Of a DNA stretch of 64,000 nt, positions 20,301 through 29,635 are shown one piece after another (positions within the stretch are counted from its first letter, which is position 1; the number at the start of each line of letters is the position of its first letter). A program made the position numbers and the translations under genes. The notes under the pieces are model-generated. The model had not been told where the DNA came from and made no database searches. It worked only from the letters and a program-made list of their open reading frames with translations. The stretch is from the NCBI GenBank assembly GCA_030068145.1, contig JAPJBO010000244.1, forward strand, positions 186,001 through 250,000, written 5' to 3'. The DNA comes from Diplonema papillatum. Taxonomy: Eukaryota > Euglenozoa > Diplonemea > Diplonemida > Diplonemidae.

Positions 20301-23144
20301 CGAGATCCTCGCGAGGACCCTGTGCGGCGGGTGCGCGAGCTCCGCAGAGAACGCGAGGTTTGCCGCCGTCCGGGACGGGTCCGCCGCGAACGCCTGCCAC
20401 TGCGCGGCCGTCTCGACCGGCTGCCCGTCGGCGGACAGCAGCCGGGCTCCGACCCGCAGGCCGGCCAACGAACCGCCCGGGAGCGTGATCGCGTCGACGG
20501 TGAGCTGCGGGGAGAGGGCGAACCCGAAGTCGCCCGCCTTCGCGTCGCGGCGGGCGGCGACGTCCAGCCGGAAGGAGTGGAGGTAGTCGTTCCGGAGGAA
20601 CACTTCGCGGTGCCAGTTCAGGTACTCCGCGGCGACGGCCAGCGCGACCCACGAGTCCTCGTCCGCCAGGCAAGCTTCCGCGAGATCAAGCGCGGTTGCG
20701 AAGCACTCTCCGACCTTCTCCATCGCGGCCAGGACGACCTGGCGCTGCGCCGCGGCTTCAGACGACTCAAGCGGTTCGTTGTCCGTCGGGGAGAGAAACT
20801 CACGCTGCCCCAGGGTCAGCCGCTTGGACGAGAGCTCGCACTTGTACGTTTCCGCGGCCGCGACGGACGCGAACGCTTGGTCGATCCGGAGCTTCCGGTC
20901 GACGGGGTGCCGCCACGGGCGGGCGAGAAGGTGTTTCGCGCTCGCGCGGACGATGCCGGCGTGCATCGAATTCTTCCGCTTCCAAGCCGCGCCGAGCACC
21001 GATTCCCACAGCGCCGCGCGCTGCCGCAGGACCGCCCGGCGGCGCTGCACGACATCCGGCGGCAGGTCGGAGGCGGCCGCCGACGGCGGCGCGGGGTCGG
21101 CCGGCGGGTGCTTGCCCTTCGGCGCCGGCTTCTCTTTTTTCCCGGCGGCGGGGCCGGGGTCTGGCGGCGCCGCGTCCGGGATGAAGTCCGCCGGCGGCTC
21201 CGTGGCCTGCAGGAGGTCGACGGCCTTGGCGAGCATGTGGTGCAGCGAGGTCTCCTGCTTCGTGCCGCTGATCCGGTCGAGGAGGAGGATGACCTCTTCC
21301 CGCGTGACCGCCTCCTTCTCCTCTTGAGTCTCCGCCGACGCGGAGTCGGGAACGTAGTACACATTCGACCGGAGCTCCAAGCACTGCTGAAGGGGCAGTA
21401 GGTATCTGTCCAGTGGCCGTTCCATCTCGTAAAGCTGCGCTTCCGCGTCGCTTACAACGTAGTCTTCGGACAGTGCCTTCGACACCTTCGCTTCAGCTTT
21501 CGTCAGGTACTCGCACGTGACGTCGTGTTCGGCGAGTTCGGTCAGCAGGAGCACGCGCAGTTTGTGCAGATTCGAATCGACCGATTCGAGCGCCTGGAGC
21601 GCTTGCTGCAGAACCTTCGCGATGCTCCCTCGGGTGTCGGGGTTGAGCAGCGGGAGGGCCGTGTTCCAGATGAGGATGCACCCGGTTTGGACCAGCTGCA
21701 CGTCGCCGGTGCGGAGGGCGGAGGTGAGCGCCTTGCAGAGGGAGTGCAGGCTGGCCTCGATCTGCGCGACGAGCCCCGGCGTCCGCCGCTCGAAGTGCTG
21801 CGCGAGGCGCAGGTCTGGCGCGCCGCACTTCTGCGCCTGCAGCACGGCCAGCGCGTATTCCGCGAGGACCCGCGCCTTGAGCGAGGAGGACCGGAGGCAC
21901 TTCAACCCGCAGTCCCGCGCCGCGGCGGGCAGGATATACTCCGCGGCGACGTTCACCAGCTCGGCTGCGGGAGGCGACAGCAGATCGCCCGGTGGAAGCT
22001 CGTGAACGTGCTCCTTCGTGAGCTCCGCGCCGCCGCCAGCCGCTGCGTTGTGCTCCACCGCCTTCTCGTACACTTCGAACAGCAGCGTCCGCTGGTTCCT
22101 CCCAGGAACCGCGTCCGCCGTCGGATCATCGAGAATCTTCGGCAGTGGATGCAGCGCGCACAGCAGCCCGATCTCCGCGAAAACCTCCTCCCGCTCCGCG
22201 TCCGTATCCTTCTTCCCCGTTTGATCGCCGGCCTCGGCCGGCTTCGACCCTTTCCCGAGGACGGCGCCGACTAGGGTTTCCTTCCCCAGGGCTTGGTACG
22301 CTGAAAAAAGCTCTGCCGCTTGCTCTCTCTCGCCGTCTATCAGGTTGCTGTACACCGTCTGGCACGCGACGATGCCTTTGACAACGCCCTGCAGCGCCGA
22401 GGCGCCTCCTTTCCCGGTTGCCGGGTCTTGCTTCAGGGCGAGCTGGACGCGCTTCAGCGGGCTTTTGAGGGACTCGAGCTGGTTCTTCTCGCACATCGCG
22501 GCAGCTGCGGCGAGCGTCGCCTTCGCGTCGCGCCCGGCTGCCACCTCTGCGACGACTTGGCGCATGAGCCAGTGGACGCGGGCGGTCCAGTTTTTGTACT
22601 GGATGGCTTCCAGGGCAGCGTTGACCTGCACGAGGGAGGGCAGCAGGAGTGACACGGTGCCCGAACGGTATAGGATGCGGGCGGCGCTCCAGTAGTAGTT
22701 CGTGCCCCTCACGACGAGGTGCGCCAGGTCCTTGTCGCGGAGGGCCAACGTGATGCCCTTTAACACTTTCACGACCGCCGTCTGCACCTTGTCCACCAGC
22801 GCCGCGCCGACTTTTCCCTTCAACTGGAACTCCGCGAGGACGCACTGGCAGTACAGCAACCGGCACCGCTCGGCCGGCGACGAGGGCTGCGTGGCCGCGA
22901 GGATGGAGAGGCACTTTTCTAAGATTTCGGCCTGCCCGAGGTCGCCGGCCTGCTCGGCGCAGTACAGGAAAGCGTCCGGCGAGACGGCTTCGCTGAAGGT
23001 CACCCCGACGACCTCGTTCTCCGAGGCGGTCTGGAGCGTGTCGAAGACCTTGCGCAGGATGCTCAGCGCCTGCGGCAGGTTCTTGTCCTTGTACTTCCGC
23101 ACGTTGTCGAGGAGAGCGCACGCGCGCAGCTCGACGGTGGCCAT
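14361..23144 (-). CDS. CFAP46: Cilia- and flagella-associated protein 46
   Basis: An uninterrupted 2,927-residue frame, close to the 2,700-residue size of animal CFAP46. CFAP46 is a scaffold of the C1d projection of the ciliary central apparatus, with CFAP54, CFAP74 and CFAP221, and is needed for normal beating. Seen: an all-helical TPR-like N-terminal half starting MATVELRACALLDNVRKYKD; basic Lys/Pro/Ala linkers (~670, ~2,300); a PDZ-like segment ITLPGGSLAGLRVGARLLSA near residue 885; and near 2,675 the CHAT-like C-terminal fold (ELHGLPLEWLGVFRGAASI). An upstream ATG at 23339 would add 65 Arg-rich residues encoded by a (CTT)n tract, so I start at 23144. The last 15 residues (CLFPSLSLSRERSAR) come from a block repeated downstream, so the true C-terminus may end just before it, at TEV. 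No intron is apparent despite the length. Confidence 0.85.
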   Translation of the reverse strand: MATVELRACALLDNVRKYKDKNLPQALSILRKVFDTLQTASENEVVGVTFSEAVSPDAFLYCAEQAGDLGQAEILEKCLSILAATQPSSPAERCRLLYCQCVLAEFQLKGKVGAALVDKVQTAVVKVLKGITLALRDKDLAHLVVRGTNYYWSAARILYRSGTVSLLLPSLVQVNAALEAIQYKNWTARVHWLMRQVVAEVAAGRDAKATLAAAAAMCEKNQLESLKSPLKRVQLALKQDPATGKGGASALQGVVKGIVACQTVYSNLIDGEREQAAELFSAYQALGKETLVGAVLGKGSKPAEAGDQTGKKDTDAEREEVFAEIGLLCALHPLPKILDDPTADAVPGRNQRTLLFEVYEKAVEHNAAAGGGAELTKEHVHELPPGDLLSPPAAELVNVAAEYILPAAARDCGLKCLRSSSLKARVLAEYALAVLQAQKCGAPDLRLAQHFERRTPGLVAQIEASLHSLCKALTSALRTGDVQLVQTGCILIWNTALPLLNPDTRGSIAKVLQQALQALESVDSNLHKLRVLLLTELAEHDVTCEYLTKAEAKVSKALSEDYVVSDAEAQLYEMERPLDRYLLPLQQCLELRSNVYYVPDSASAETQEEKEAVTREEVILLLDRISGTKQETSLHHMLAKAVDLLQATEPPADFIPDAAPPDPGPAAGKKEKPAPKGKHPPADPAPPSAAASDLPPDVVQRRRAVLRQRAALWESVLGAAWKRKNSMHAGIVRASAKHLLARPWRHPVDRKLRIDQAFASVAAAETYKCELSSKRLTLGQREFLSPTDNEPLESSEAAAQRQVVLAAMEKVGECFATALDLAEACLADEDSWVALAVAAEYLNWHREVFLRNDYLHSFRLDVAARRDAKAGDFGFALSPQLTVDAITLPGGSLAGLRVGARLLSADGQPVETAAQWQAFAADPSRTAANLAFSAELAHPPHRVLARISALLSKPECGLYPRCSAYQAPLLATAAGNHARSLLAQYVASHSPPDAAESTLAATCVSTFPTGDPASPVLKEVDELCARTIAALPTAMDAKPLIFALAAAKRLASGPAPKAPGIPLRPEVSAPQEKVLAAVEVLAGLSAAAAGPEKARDKEKILGDALADLRRDPNAELCARLASLALRDPALPKLAVQAGMVARDVVAAGRLGVRSAVLSKHAPDPAAAPDGGKAAGKKDAKAVAQKKQSTAGGGGANAFADALPPPPAGEADYTWYCNVLLNLGKALVMLVDPASQERSTQTDLRRRALECVAEAGVCALKARKEVVEASLVATLTQYDAIASSLTDSRLARGIILPSLTLIADKVLPACTGFSLSDASLRTALNLYLTLIEAARDRSDYDAGLAVMTKAFTTLPRSCHKPLWAADVLFRCKKGQPAHRIVDRLRGATGYDTATQAKAWLMFSKCAASDADQARALAHAVEVSKEDAVVHAGALVNWAIWMFSRGRPAALCTDVLYYAVDVITESVAAESESLGDEERSTVASDRRSAAASHVSPTESVMSASFAATQCGQSNAQSRAGTAAAHPPHARADFTAAQLEALCGVYLTAALIAGPGPECLIALQLASAQCAKMLATCQKELARRKATLAASRRKATQDQADLVPVIDVPTELIGYIGWELPESVCTYLVHAKPSPWLICPGSIDDAVHLASVLDGLLDNLRAAVLPLHALPVLELRRVVSWFLPVHAAAAAHDLRRLRRERARLWADLALERLAEKERGVLSGPPIAEDARREGLESLREVARQPRAGADGGDAETVSGCISVREAGAPDAYRVWLCEAEAALRDEDLAAAVGLLREATAHATAWRRPAEIMRCLVLSADVSLREGNQPQAARALAGAADILRGLPSCTAEFAQLFFGAHALLVLQAPGAAAEFPAEALAALADGFRAAVARSADEQRTTLEHAAFLVELADRILSDPAVCRPCHYPREPVYSPLAREATEFLTGILQTAQEGAPAVGFLGVRVRLLMARLQNLALEGDVARPAAAALRAAKVLLCDQREVLRAGLLACSAFASLTEPYPGTASSVVFAGPAARARVQLLLLLSGNTLQRAAVNETLRYLHLVDPAGDHSSAADSDQDPAVASFLRSDVGVRFMTMSRRQRATRERLRARTQARADAAARHRAAHAAAQRLAAEQAPDEPPALTPPAQLAPGKRGSKAPVDPAARKPSKRTSSARAAAPPDATGDPGVKDAELEWDAKARAEYPSSDSEGCASSGESDDDDAGEARRWRSVVAVPGCPEDADASPLEALSLADTALAQVTPDTADHTAGLHTAGICLLAVVEGVANAGQLRRLARKAKETDPHSTAVDDLWHPSNTAIPPAKETPSPEPPGGAAAGKKPGQKPPKPPAKGKDPDPPAPPAHAGGAADPSELSPKVLAKLGERAAGMVRAQVRRGVGCLRAALAFHVATDAWPEAAAAAHGLTRFALVQGRVGPAAFFVALAQGFRCAAHALAVFRASAHPQNRERIVLSRLASLRALSPGAPVSRRFVELQRLAHSSSPLYRNLRVWPRDCGGEPPADGVGSESPCVFVTLHLSAARRHLYAAVAQKGVDPFVGRVPFDAEGLAALHAEVTAFEEAARVALAGDADDDASDLDEAPKPPEQPPPDKAAKRPSAAPTDAAGTPPPPAGTALDGQRQLLQERLDEFFRRVFAPAAYHAPRFAGAAVVVCAAPELHGLPLEWLGVFRGAASITRDISTHHHLARTEHRGPGPAAGGAKGEKAGAKGDAAVKYVVDLFDETGGLLPAALAPAPAAATGGKPAAGAAFEGIGPSVTRGGLSCPPEQIQAVLQSAGGVVVAAVLGRLGSVLSVEYAAGLEVARAKLFVLCDKVVSAAAAQRLSFEDSRKAPALRFLESAPCVCLLLLARGAPALVASHFSSSPAYASGILKQILSATERSASVAELLHDARKAETEPATEVCLFPSLSLSRERSAR

Positions 23145-23158
23145 CGCCTCGTTTTTCC

Positions 23159-23190
23159 CCCTTCTTCTTCTTCTTCTTCTTCTTCTTCTG
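23159..23190. repeat. (CTT)n microsatellite in the CFAP46 5' region
   Basis: About nine CTT units, (GAA)n in the sense of CFAP46, just upstream of the preferred ATG. It accounts for the spurious poly-Arg extension of the longer reading frame. Confidence 0.85.
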
Positions 23191-23344
23191 CTCCTTCCGT
23201 GGAAGCGCGGGACACAGGGCGCCTCGCGGCGCCTGTTCCAACCCCCACTTTTGCCTGGTTTGTGTTGAATTGAGCGTTGTTGGAGAGCGAAAGTCCGCTT
23301 GGAAACCCAGGCGGCCTTCGTTCGAAAACGAGTGTGCACAGAAA

Positions 23345-25225
23345 CTTAGTGTAGACGGGATAAAGAGTCAAAAGGGAGATTCTGGCAAAGCATGGTGCTG
23401 CGTATGCGACCTATACCCAGAACCCGTATTCTGAAGGCCCAAATCCAACTGGCGAGCCTGCTTCGGACCGTGTCTCTAGGTTAAAACCGGCTCGGTGCTT
23501 CTCACACCGTGTCGCTAGGTTAAGAGGTCCGAGTCGGCTACACACCGCACATCTCACAGTCACAACATCGGGGCGATTCGTGCCGGTTAAATGTTATACC
23601 GCCTTCTTTTTCGGGTGGGAAATCCTGGCCAGCCACCTAAAAGACACCTGGCCCCGTCCTTTTAGCTTTCACAATACAGTAGTAGGGCAGCCCGCAAGCT
23701 TGGCAGCAGGTAAAAGACAGGTGCTTCGTTTTGTGTGTGCACGTCGGTTCCCCTCATATTGGTGCCATGGTTCTTCATGGTCAGAAGTTCCGATCAACCA
23801 GCTGAGAATGTTAATTCCAAAAGGGGAAGCAAAAGAGCTCAGAAAGGCGTGAGGAAAGAAAGCAAAGCGAATCCTCAGCGTTTCCCGAGGGGGGGGGAAG
23901 GCAGCAAAGCAAGGGACAGTCTTTCGCACCCAGACGGCCTGTAAAGGCCGCTGGGGTACCAAAGTGAGTTTCGTAGGATGAGAGCGGCGATGGGAAAGGT
24001 AGACGGGAGTGCGGGCGAGAGAGTGAGAGAGAGGAAAAGAAAGTACAGCATGTAGTGGAAGGCATCCGGTAAAGAAACAAGAACGGTGAAGGCGGTGACA
24101 GCGTAAACTGCAGGGTGGGGGCAAAGCATGGGGAGAGGAGGCCACGTCAAAGAACGAAAGTCTTTGCGAGCTTCGTAGGACTCTGAAGGGAGGAGCTGAA
24201 CACCTCAGTATTGATACAATTCTTGATAATACAGCCTATGTGCTGGCACAAACCACGAACCGCACAGCTCTGCACTGTACAAACAACGGCCAAGTCGCAC
24301 AGACTTGCGCACCCTTGGCAAAATGGCCTTGCAGCCCAAACAACCAGCCACACAGCCTCTGTACCGTTCTTTGCTCAAAAGAAGGCATCCTGGATGAATC
24401 TCGGCCCCCATTCGGCCTCAGAATACGGGTCCAGCGGGTCGCACGCCCCCACGTACAGCATCGTACTTCGCCAGAATCTTTGTATCGAACTTCCCTGTTG
24501 TAGAAACGTTCTGCTCAGTGCGGCAACAGTCACTTTCGCACCGCTGAATCCGTCAGGATGCGCGCCACTCGCTGAAGCGCCGAACCGTGCGCGCACTTTC
24601 AAGAGTACTCGCTAGTAACACTTGCGGCTGGGTCAAACTTCCATTTCTAGACCCCGAAATGACCACCGAGAGCAATAGGCCGAAAATACTGCAGCTGAAG
24701 GCTATCGTCGATGCAAGGTAAGGGCTTGAACCCCGTTTCTCAGGTTCAGAGGTCCCTTGGTAACAGAGGTAGCATATCCACGTGCACAGAATCGTACTTT
24801 GCCAGAGCCTTTCTGACCAACCCCTTTTGGTATCGCCAGTGAGAGCAAAGACAGTAGTCAGCAGATAGCTAAGTGTCGGACAGCCAGAGCGCAGGCGGCA
24901 GGCATCGTCCTTCGCCAGAATCGCCTTGTCTATAAGAAGCCGGTGTTTTTGGGTCTGTTGCGCCCCCACTGCCTCCATGCATTTAAGATGGTACGTACAC
25001 AGACGAGCGAAAGATCTCACTGCGACAGATAACATTTCGTCTGTCGCGGTAAAGGAGCCCCTCGAGGACCACAACGCCGAAGTTGCCTTCTTGACGGCCC
25101 TATTTCCTGCCCGTGAAGGGCACGAGGTACAAGATTCGCTCTCTGCAACTTGTCGCTCGCAATGTACGTCCGGCATGGCGGCATCGCATGGAATGACTTG
25201 CCGTAGTCTGGCTGCGCTTCTTCTC
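23345..25225. other. Spacer with short degenerate repeats
   Basis: No gene seen. ACCGTGTC-C/G-CTAGGTTAA occurs twice at 23489-23525. CATCGTACTTCGCCAGAATC near 24460 has relatives at 24788 and 24906. A 266-residue minus-strand frame at 24553-25353 lacks motifs and runs into the repeat array described next. Confidence 0.4.
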
Positions 25226-26500
25226 ACGGCTGGCGTACGAGTGCAGCATGGGGTTCCCCTGCGTCCTTCAGCCCTTGAAGGGCACAGAAACCGATCGTCA
25301 TATGCATGGCTGGTTCGGAGACACCAGTCGGGTGGGGGAGTTTTGCTGGGCACAGCTGTTAATCACCCCTGCGCGCAGCAGTACGGCACACACTTTCGTG
25401 TGTCCGACGCGTATTCAAGCTGCCGTTATGGAGACGCTGCAACCGTCGTCACACTCTTCGTGTGGCTGTCGCTTCAAGCTGGGCTCGCCTCAAGCTGCAG
25501 CTCTGGAGAACGAGAGACCCGGGGAGTGCTTCTCAACGGGCTGGGGGTCGTAAATGAAGCCAGGAGACCTCGGGGGTGCGTGGCCTCTTGCCGAGGTGAA
25601 ATAGGGACCAATCTCCCACAGGATCGGCTCTCACGCGGGACGATGCGTTTGATGTCGATGACTTTGACGTGCGGTTTGTCGGACAAAGTCGTAGAACTTG
25701 TCCGGCGACGCCTTCTTGACGGCGTGGGTCGTGTTCCGCTTCTCGCGGCAGGGGGTTCCCCTGCGTCCTCCCGCCCTTGAAGAGCACAGAGACCGACACG
25801 CCGGTCATCGCCATATGCATGGCGTTTGGAGACACCAGTCAGGTGGGGTGTTTGGCTGGGCGGCACAGCTGTTAATCACCCCTGCGCGCAGCAGTACGGC
25901 ACACACGTTTCGTGTGTGCCGGCGCGTATTCAAGCTGCCGCTCTGGAGACGCTGCAACCGTCGTCACACTCTTCGTGTGGCTGTCGCTTCAAGCTGGGCT
26001 CGCCTCAAGCTGCAGCTCTGGAGAACGAGAGACCCGGGGAGTGCTTCTCAACGGGCTGGGGGTCGTAAATGAAGCCAGGAGACCTCGGGGGTGCGTGGCC
26101 TCTTGCCGAGGTGAAATAGGGACCAATCTCCCACAGGATCGGCTCTCACGCGGGACGATGCGTTTGATGTCGATGACTTTGACGTGCGGTTTGTCGGACA
26201 AAGTCGTAGAACTTGTCCGGCGACGCCTTCTTGACGGCGTGGGTCGTGTTCCGCTTCTCGCGGCAGGGGGTTCCCCTGCGTCCTCCCGCCCTTGAAGAGC
26301 ACAGAGACCGACACGCCGGTCATCGCCATATGCATGGCGTTTGGAGACACCAGTCAGGTGGGGTGTTTGGCTGGGCGGCACAGCTGCTAATCACCCCTGC
26401 GCGCAGCAGTAGGGCACACACGTTTCGTGTGTGCCGGCGCGTATTCAAGCTGCCGCTCTGGAGACGCTGCAACCGTCGTCACACTCTTCGTGTGGCTGTC
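25226..26500 (-). repeat. Tandem degenerate copies of the 26.5-27.2 kb exon
   Basis: Two units of exactly 515 bp (25737-26251 and 26252-26766, nearly identical) plus an older partial unit from about 25226. Each contains the end of the neighbouring exon (DKPHVKVID-F/I-KRIVPRES, RSCGRLVPISPRQEATHP) followed by about 200 bp of 3' flank with GTCGTCACACTCTTCGTGTG. In the copies the upstream part is frameshifted: 20-odd bases around CTGACGTGCGAGTGCAGCAT are missing. These are pseudo-exons downstream of the intact one. Confidence 0.85.
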
Positions 26501-26503
26501 GCT

Positions 26504-27182
26504 TCAAGCTGCGGCTCTGGAGAACGAGAGAGCCGGGGAGTGCTTCTCAACGGGCTGGGGGTCGTAAATGAAGCCAGGGGACCTCGGGTGCGTGGCCTCT
26601 TGCCGAGGTGAAATAGGGACCAATCTCCCACAGGATCGGCTCTCGCGCGGGACGATGCGTTTGAAGTCGATGACTTTGACGTGCGGTTTGTCGGGCAGGT
26701 CGAAGTCGTAGAACTTGTCCGGCGACGCCTTCTTGACGGCGTGGGTCGTGTTCCGCTTCTCGCGGCTGACGTGCGAGTGCAGCATGGGGTTCCCCTGCGT
26801 CCTCCCGCCCTTGAAGGGCACAGAGACCGACACGCCGGCCATCGTCATTTGCATGGCGGGGTTCGTCTTGTAGAACTTGTCGTTGGCGACGTACCTCGCC
26901 GGGTCCTGCCTGGCAGCGTCGCGGGAAATCACCCTGTCGAGCCTCAGGTTGTGCTCGGTCCGGGGCTTGATGCTGTCGTAGTTCGGCTGGTAGTTGCACT
27001 CCTTAGTGATGCTCCGCACGAACAAGGCTTCGTGCCCGGACGTTCTGTTCATGTCCGCCGAAGGGACGTGCCGCTGGCCTTGACTCGGCGGGATGTCATA
27101 CTCCAGGTCGTGCGGGACTGTGTTCAAGAACTCCGTCCGATCCGTCTGCAAAGAAAAGTCGACAGCTCCGCGAGGCTCGCGC
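26504..27182 (-). CDS. Terminal exon of a basic protein of unknown function
   Basis: A 225-residue coding segment ending in a stop at 26504. Codon use is GC-rich and consistent. The frame opens right after CTCTAACCCCCAAAACAG, a good branch site plus 3' splice site, so I take 27182 as the exon start (a split Arg codon). The protein is basic and rich in Asn, Arg and Pro, with short tyrosine-containing motifs (DLEYDIPPSQGQ, NYQPNYDSIKP, DKFYKTNPAMQ). No family is recognised; such motifs are common in microtubule-inner and axonemal proteins, but that is only a guess. The splice phase fits a donor at 34090, suggesting it shares a gene with 34090-34545. Degenerate copies of its 3' half follow directly downstream. 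Confidence 0.6.
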
Positions 27183-27183
27183 C

Positions 27184-27262
27184 TGTTTTGGGGGTTAGAG
27201 TTCAAAATTCGCTTGAGATTTCTTGGAATTTCAAAAGAGTCGCCGGGGGGACCGTCGCCAAC
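27184..27262 (-). repeat. Intron-end element, copy 2
   Basis: In gene sense: GACGGTCCCCCCGGCGACTC, GAAATTCCAAGAAATCTC, AAGCGAATTTTGAACTCTAA, then the 3' splice site at 27183. It aligns block by block with the copies at 1975, 36612 and 45816. Confidence 0.6.
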
Positions 27263-27411
27263 AGCGGCGGTTTGTAAAGCTGATCACATTGGCGGACGCC
27301 TTCATTGCGATTGTTGGTTTTTTTTCGGAAGGGGCTCGTTCGTGTGTGTGTGTGTGGAATTCAATTATGGGTAACCCCTGCTGCGGAATATAGCCCAGGC
27401 TTTTAGCTTTC

Positions 27412-28240
27412 TCACGTCACAGCTGATGCTCCTGCCGTCTGCTCGCGGTGTCCGCGCGGTGTTCGGAACTGCAGCCTTGTTTGATCTAGGCTTCCTGCTT
27501 CGTGGCCCATGTGCTGCATGGCGCAGCATGTCGCCGGGGGTAGTCGTCGCTTTTTGCATGCGCTGCACCGAGGCGCGTCATGCCTCGCACATCTCGCTGT
27601 CGTATTCACGGCTCGCCTCGCCGTTGGTCGGGATCGCTGACTGCTTGTACCCATCTCCTGCTGCCTTCCCTTCCAATCTGCTGCTTTCTCCCACGTCGCC
27701 TTGTAGAATTGCTCCGGGTGTACGCTCGCCGCCCATGTCTCATGCGCCTTTACAAACGGGTTCGACTGTGCCATCGCGTCTGCGGTCGGGTTCCATTGGC
27801 TCATTGCCAGCAACACTGCTTCGGTTTGTGGGGCGAGTTCTGCCCGGCACGAAATGCCTTGCATGACCCCGCCGCCCAGCGCTGTGGCGCTGGTGACATT
27901 GGCCACGTGCCCACAATGCCATGCTACGCCACTGATCCGTGTCACCACGCTGGTGACTGCTCGTAGGGACTGGCTTTTCGCCAGTGCGCTGTTCCTGTAG
28001 GCATCGTATTGCGCTTTTACTGTCCCTACTTGCGCACCGGTTTCTGCTTGGACCATGTCCATGGCCGCGTTGCTCAACGCGTCCGCGTCGATGTTCCTTC
28101 TCCGAAGCACGTGTTCCAGGTTGGACGAAAATCGCGGCGATAGGTCGGCCATGTTCGCCGTCGCTTGCAAAAAATACGGTCGCAGGATGGAGTTGCACAC
28201 GGCCGTCCCATTTACCGGGCCTATCACTACTTGCGAGTCG
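27412..28240 (-). pseudogene. Retroelement remnant with C-terminal half of an RNase H domain
   Basis: The minus-strand frame starts near GDSQVVIGPVNG and continues to LEHVLRRRNIDADALSNAAM. This is the second half of an RNase HI domain (catalytic Asp in DSQ, and the conserved His..Arg..Asn..ADALSN end). The following 200 residues are open but unrecognised. The N-terminal half with the first catalytic Asp is missing: upstream is only a (GT)n/(GA)n tract at 28253-28274. It is probably an old non-LTR element piece lying in the intron of the flanking gene. Confidence 0.6.
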
Positions 28241-28275
28241 CCCCTGACCCTTGTGTGTGTGTGTGTGAGAGAGAG

Positions 28276-28542
28276 GGTCATTGCTCATGGTGCTGGTTTT
28301 GGGGCATAAGGAAAGGCGAGAAACATTTGCGGTGGTCACTGTTGGTCTGGTAGGTTGTGCTACCTCCGTGGGAGAGAGGGGCAGCATGGCGGTGGCAATA
28401 ATTTCGTTCAGGCGGCTCACCTGACCGAAAGGAACACGCGACATGACGTGCTCGAAGACGTAACATGATCCCATGCAAGGTTGCTGATCTATTCTCCGTT
28501 CAAGCCGGCCGCACAGTTTCATTGGACCAAGATTCTGGTGTC
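28276..28542. other. No gene seen
   Basis: Spacer between the RNase H remnant and the retrotransposon target sequence. Confidence 0.4.
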
Positions 28543-28581
28543 ACGGGATAAGCCGGCAGCCGCTGCTTATCGGCTTATCAC
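28543..28581 (+). repeat. Left part of the retrotransposon target repeat with target duplication
   Basis: ACGGGATAAGCCGGCAGCCG followed by TGCTTATCGGCTTATCAC at 28564-28581. The same 18 bases recur at 33550-33567, after the element. The flank matches the minus strand of 47460-47554, where no element is present. Confidence 0.8.
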
Positions 28582-29619
28582 ATGGCTGGCGACTTCAAGT
28601 CGAAAACGACAGCCTTGTCGTTCATAGGCCTGAGCAGCGTACCCGGCTTCCAGCCCCGGCCCCGCCACCGCATGCCCGAAACCGGGCCGACCATCATGCA
28701 GCAGGTGAAAACCGGCTACGGCACAGCGCCGGCGTACCCGCCCGAGCGGACGGACAGAGCGCGGCGATGGGTAATCCCCAGAGCGCCACTGGCCAACCCG
28801 GATCCCCTGCACCTCCCACACGCAGTGCCGGAGGCGACGAAGAATGCCCCCAAGTGCGCTACCCATCACAAAGGGAAGTGCGCAGTCTGTCGCGCACTCG
28901 GACACCACCACGGCCCTACGGTGGAGGCATGTTGCCGACACCACCACGCCGACAACGACGGCTTACCTCCGGCCGTCTGCGACCGGCACCGCATGACGAG
29001 ATGCGTGGAGTGCAACACGCCAACAGCGTGCTGCAAGGCCGGCCACCATGACTGCCGCGAACACGCCCGCGGTCCGTGTGACGACTGCCGCGGCTTACCG
29101 ACGCTAGCGGAACGGCGGCCGTCAGCCTGCTGCAAAAAGGGCCACCACGTGCCAGCGCCCCCGAAGCCAGCCCCCGCTAAGCCGAAGCCAACAACGCCGC
29201 GGAAGAAGGGCCGACAGAAGCCGACGACACCACCGCGCATGAAGAGGACGCGTCAAGCGTCCCCAAAGGCGGCCAAGATGGCGAAAAAGCACGCTCCGAC
29301 CGAGCCGGCCCGAGCGACACCACCAAGAAAGGGGCAGAAAAGAGCCCGACTCCCGACACCACCGAATGACCCGGCGGGAAAACCCGGAAAAAAGCACGCG
29401 GCGCGAAAGCGCAACATTTCGAGAATGGAGCTGGATATCACCAGCCCTGCCACCTGGACTTCATCCTCATCCATGTCAGGATCGCCCCCTCGAGCGACTG
29501 CTTCGGCAGGACAGCCGGCGCGAAAGCGCAACAAACGGAAAATGGAGCTGGTTATCATCAGCCTACTATCACCGTCCTCGTCCGCTTTGAGATCGTCCTC
29601 GGACGACGTATTCAAATAA
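28582..29619 (+). CDS. Stand-alone His/Cys-rich basic ORF from the truncated unit
   Basis: A 345-residue frame that repeats the C-terminal domain of the full-length element's protein. It has an ATG supplied at the junction (28582) directly after the target duplication. Seen: CRALGHHHGPTVEACC, ACCKAGHHDC, CDDC and ACCKKGHH clusters that could bind zinc, followed by a very basic Pro/Lys/Arg tail (TPRKKGRQKPTTPPRMKR). Its last 65 residues differ from the full-length copy and repeat ARKRN..RMEL / ARKRNKRKMEL. Known retroelement gag-like and ORF1 proteins bind nucleic acid through such domains. Whether this fragment is expressed is unknown; it may be a fossil that stays open because it is young. 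Confidence 0.5.
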   Translation: MAGDFKSKTTALSFIGLSSVPGFQPRPRHRMPETGPTIMQQVKTGYGTAPAYPPERTDRARRWVIPRAPLANPDPLHLPHAVPEATKNAPKCATHHKGKCAVCRALGHHHGPTVEACCRHHHADNDGLPPAVCDRHRMTRCVECNTPTACCKAGHHDCREHARGPCDDCRGLPTLAERRPSACCKKGHHVPAPPKPAPAKPKPTTPRKKGRQKPTTPPRMKRTRQASPKAAKMAKKHAPTEPARATPPRKGQKRARLPTPPNDPAGKPGKKHAARKRNISRMELDITSPATWTSSSSMSGSPPRATASAGQPARKRNKRKMELVIISLLSPSSSALRSSSDDVFK

Positions 29620-29635
29620 CCCTAGCCAATGACAA

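Noticed and set aside
14543..22800. Long plus-strand ORFs (up to 407 residues) opposite CFAP46
   Set aside because: They are GC-rich shadows of the CFAP46 coding strand, Arg/Ala/Pro-rich without motifs, in several overlapping frames.
24553..25353. 266-residue minus-strand ORF
   Set aside because: Runs partly through degenerate copies of the 26.5-kb exon in a different frame; no motif or consistent codon use.
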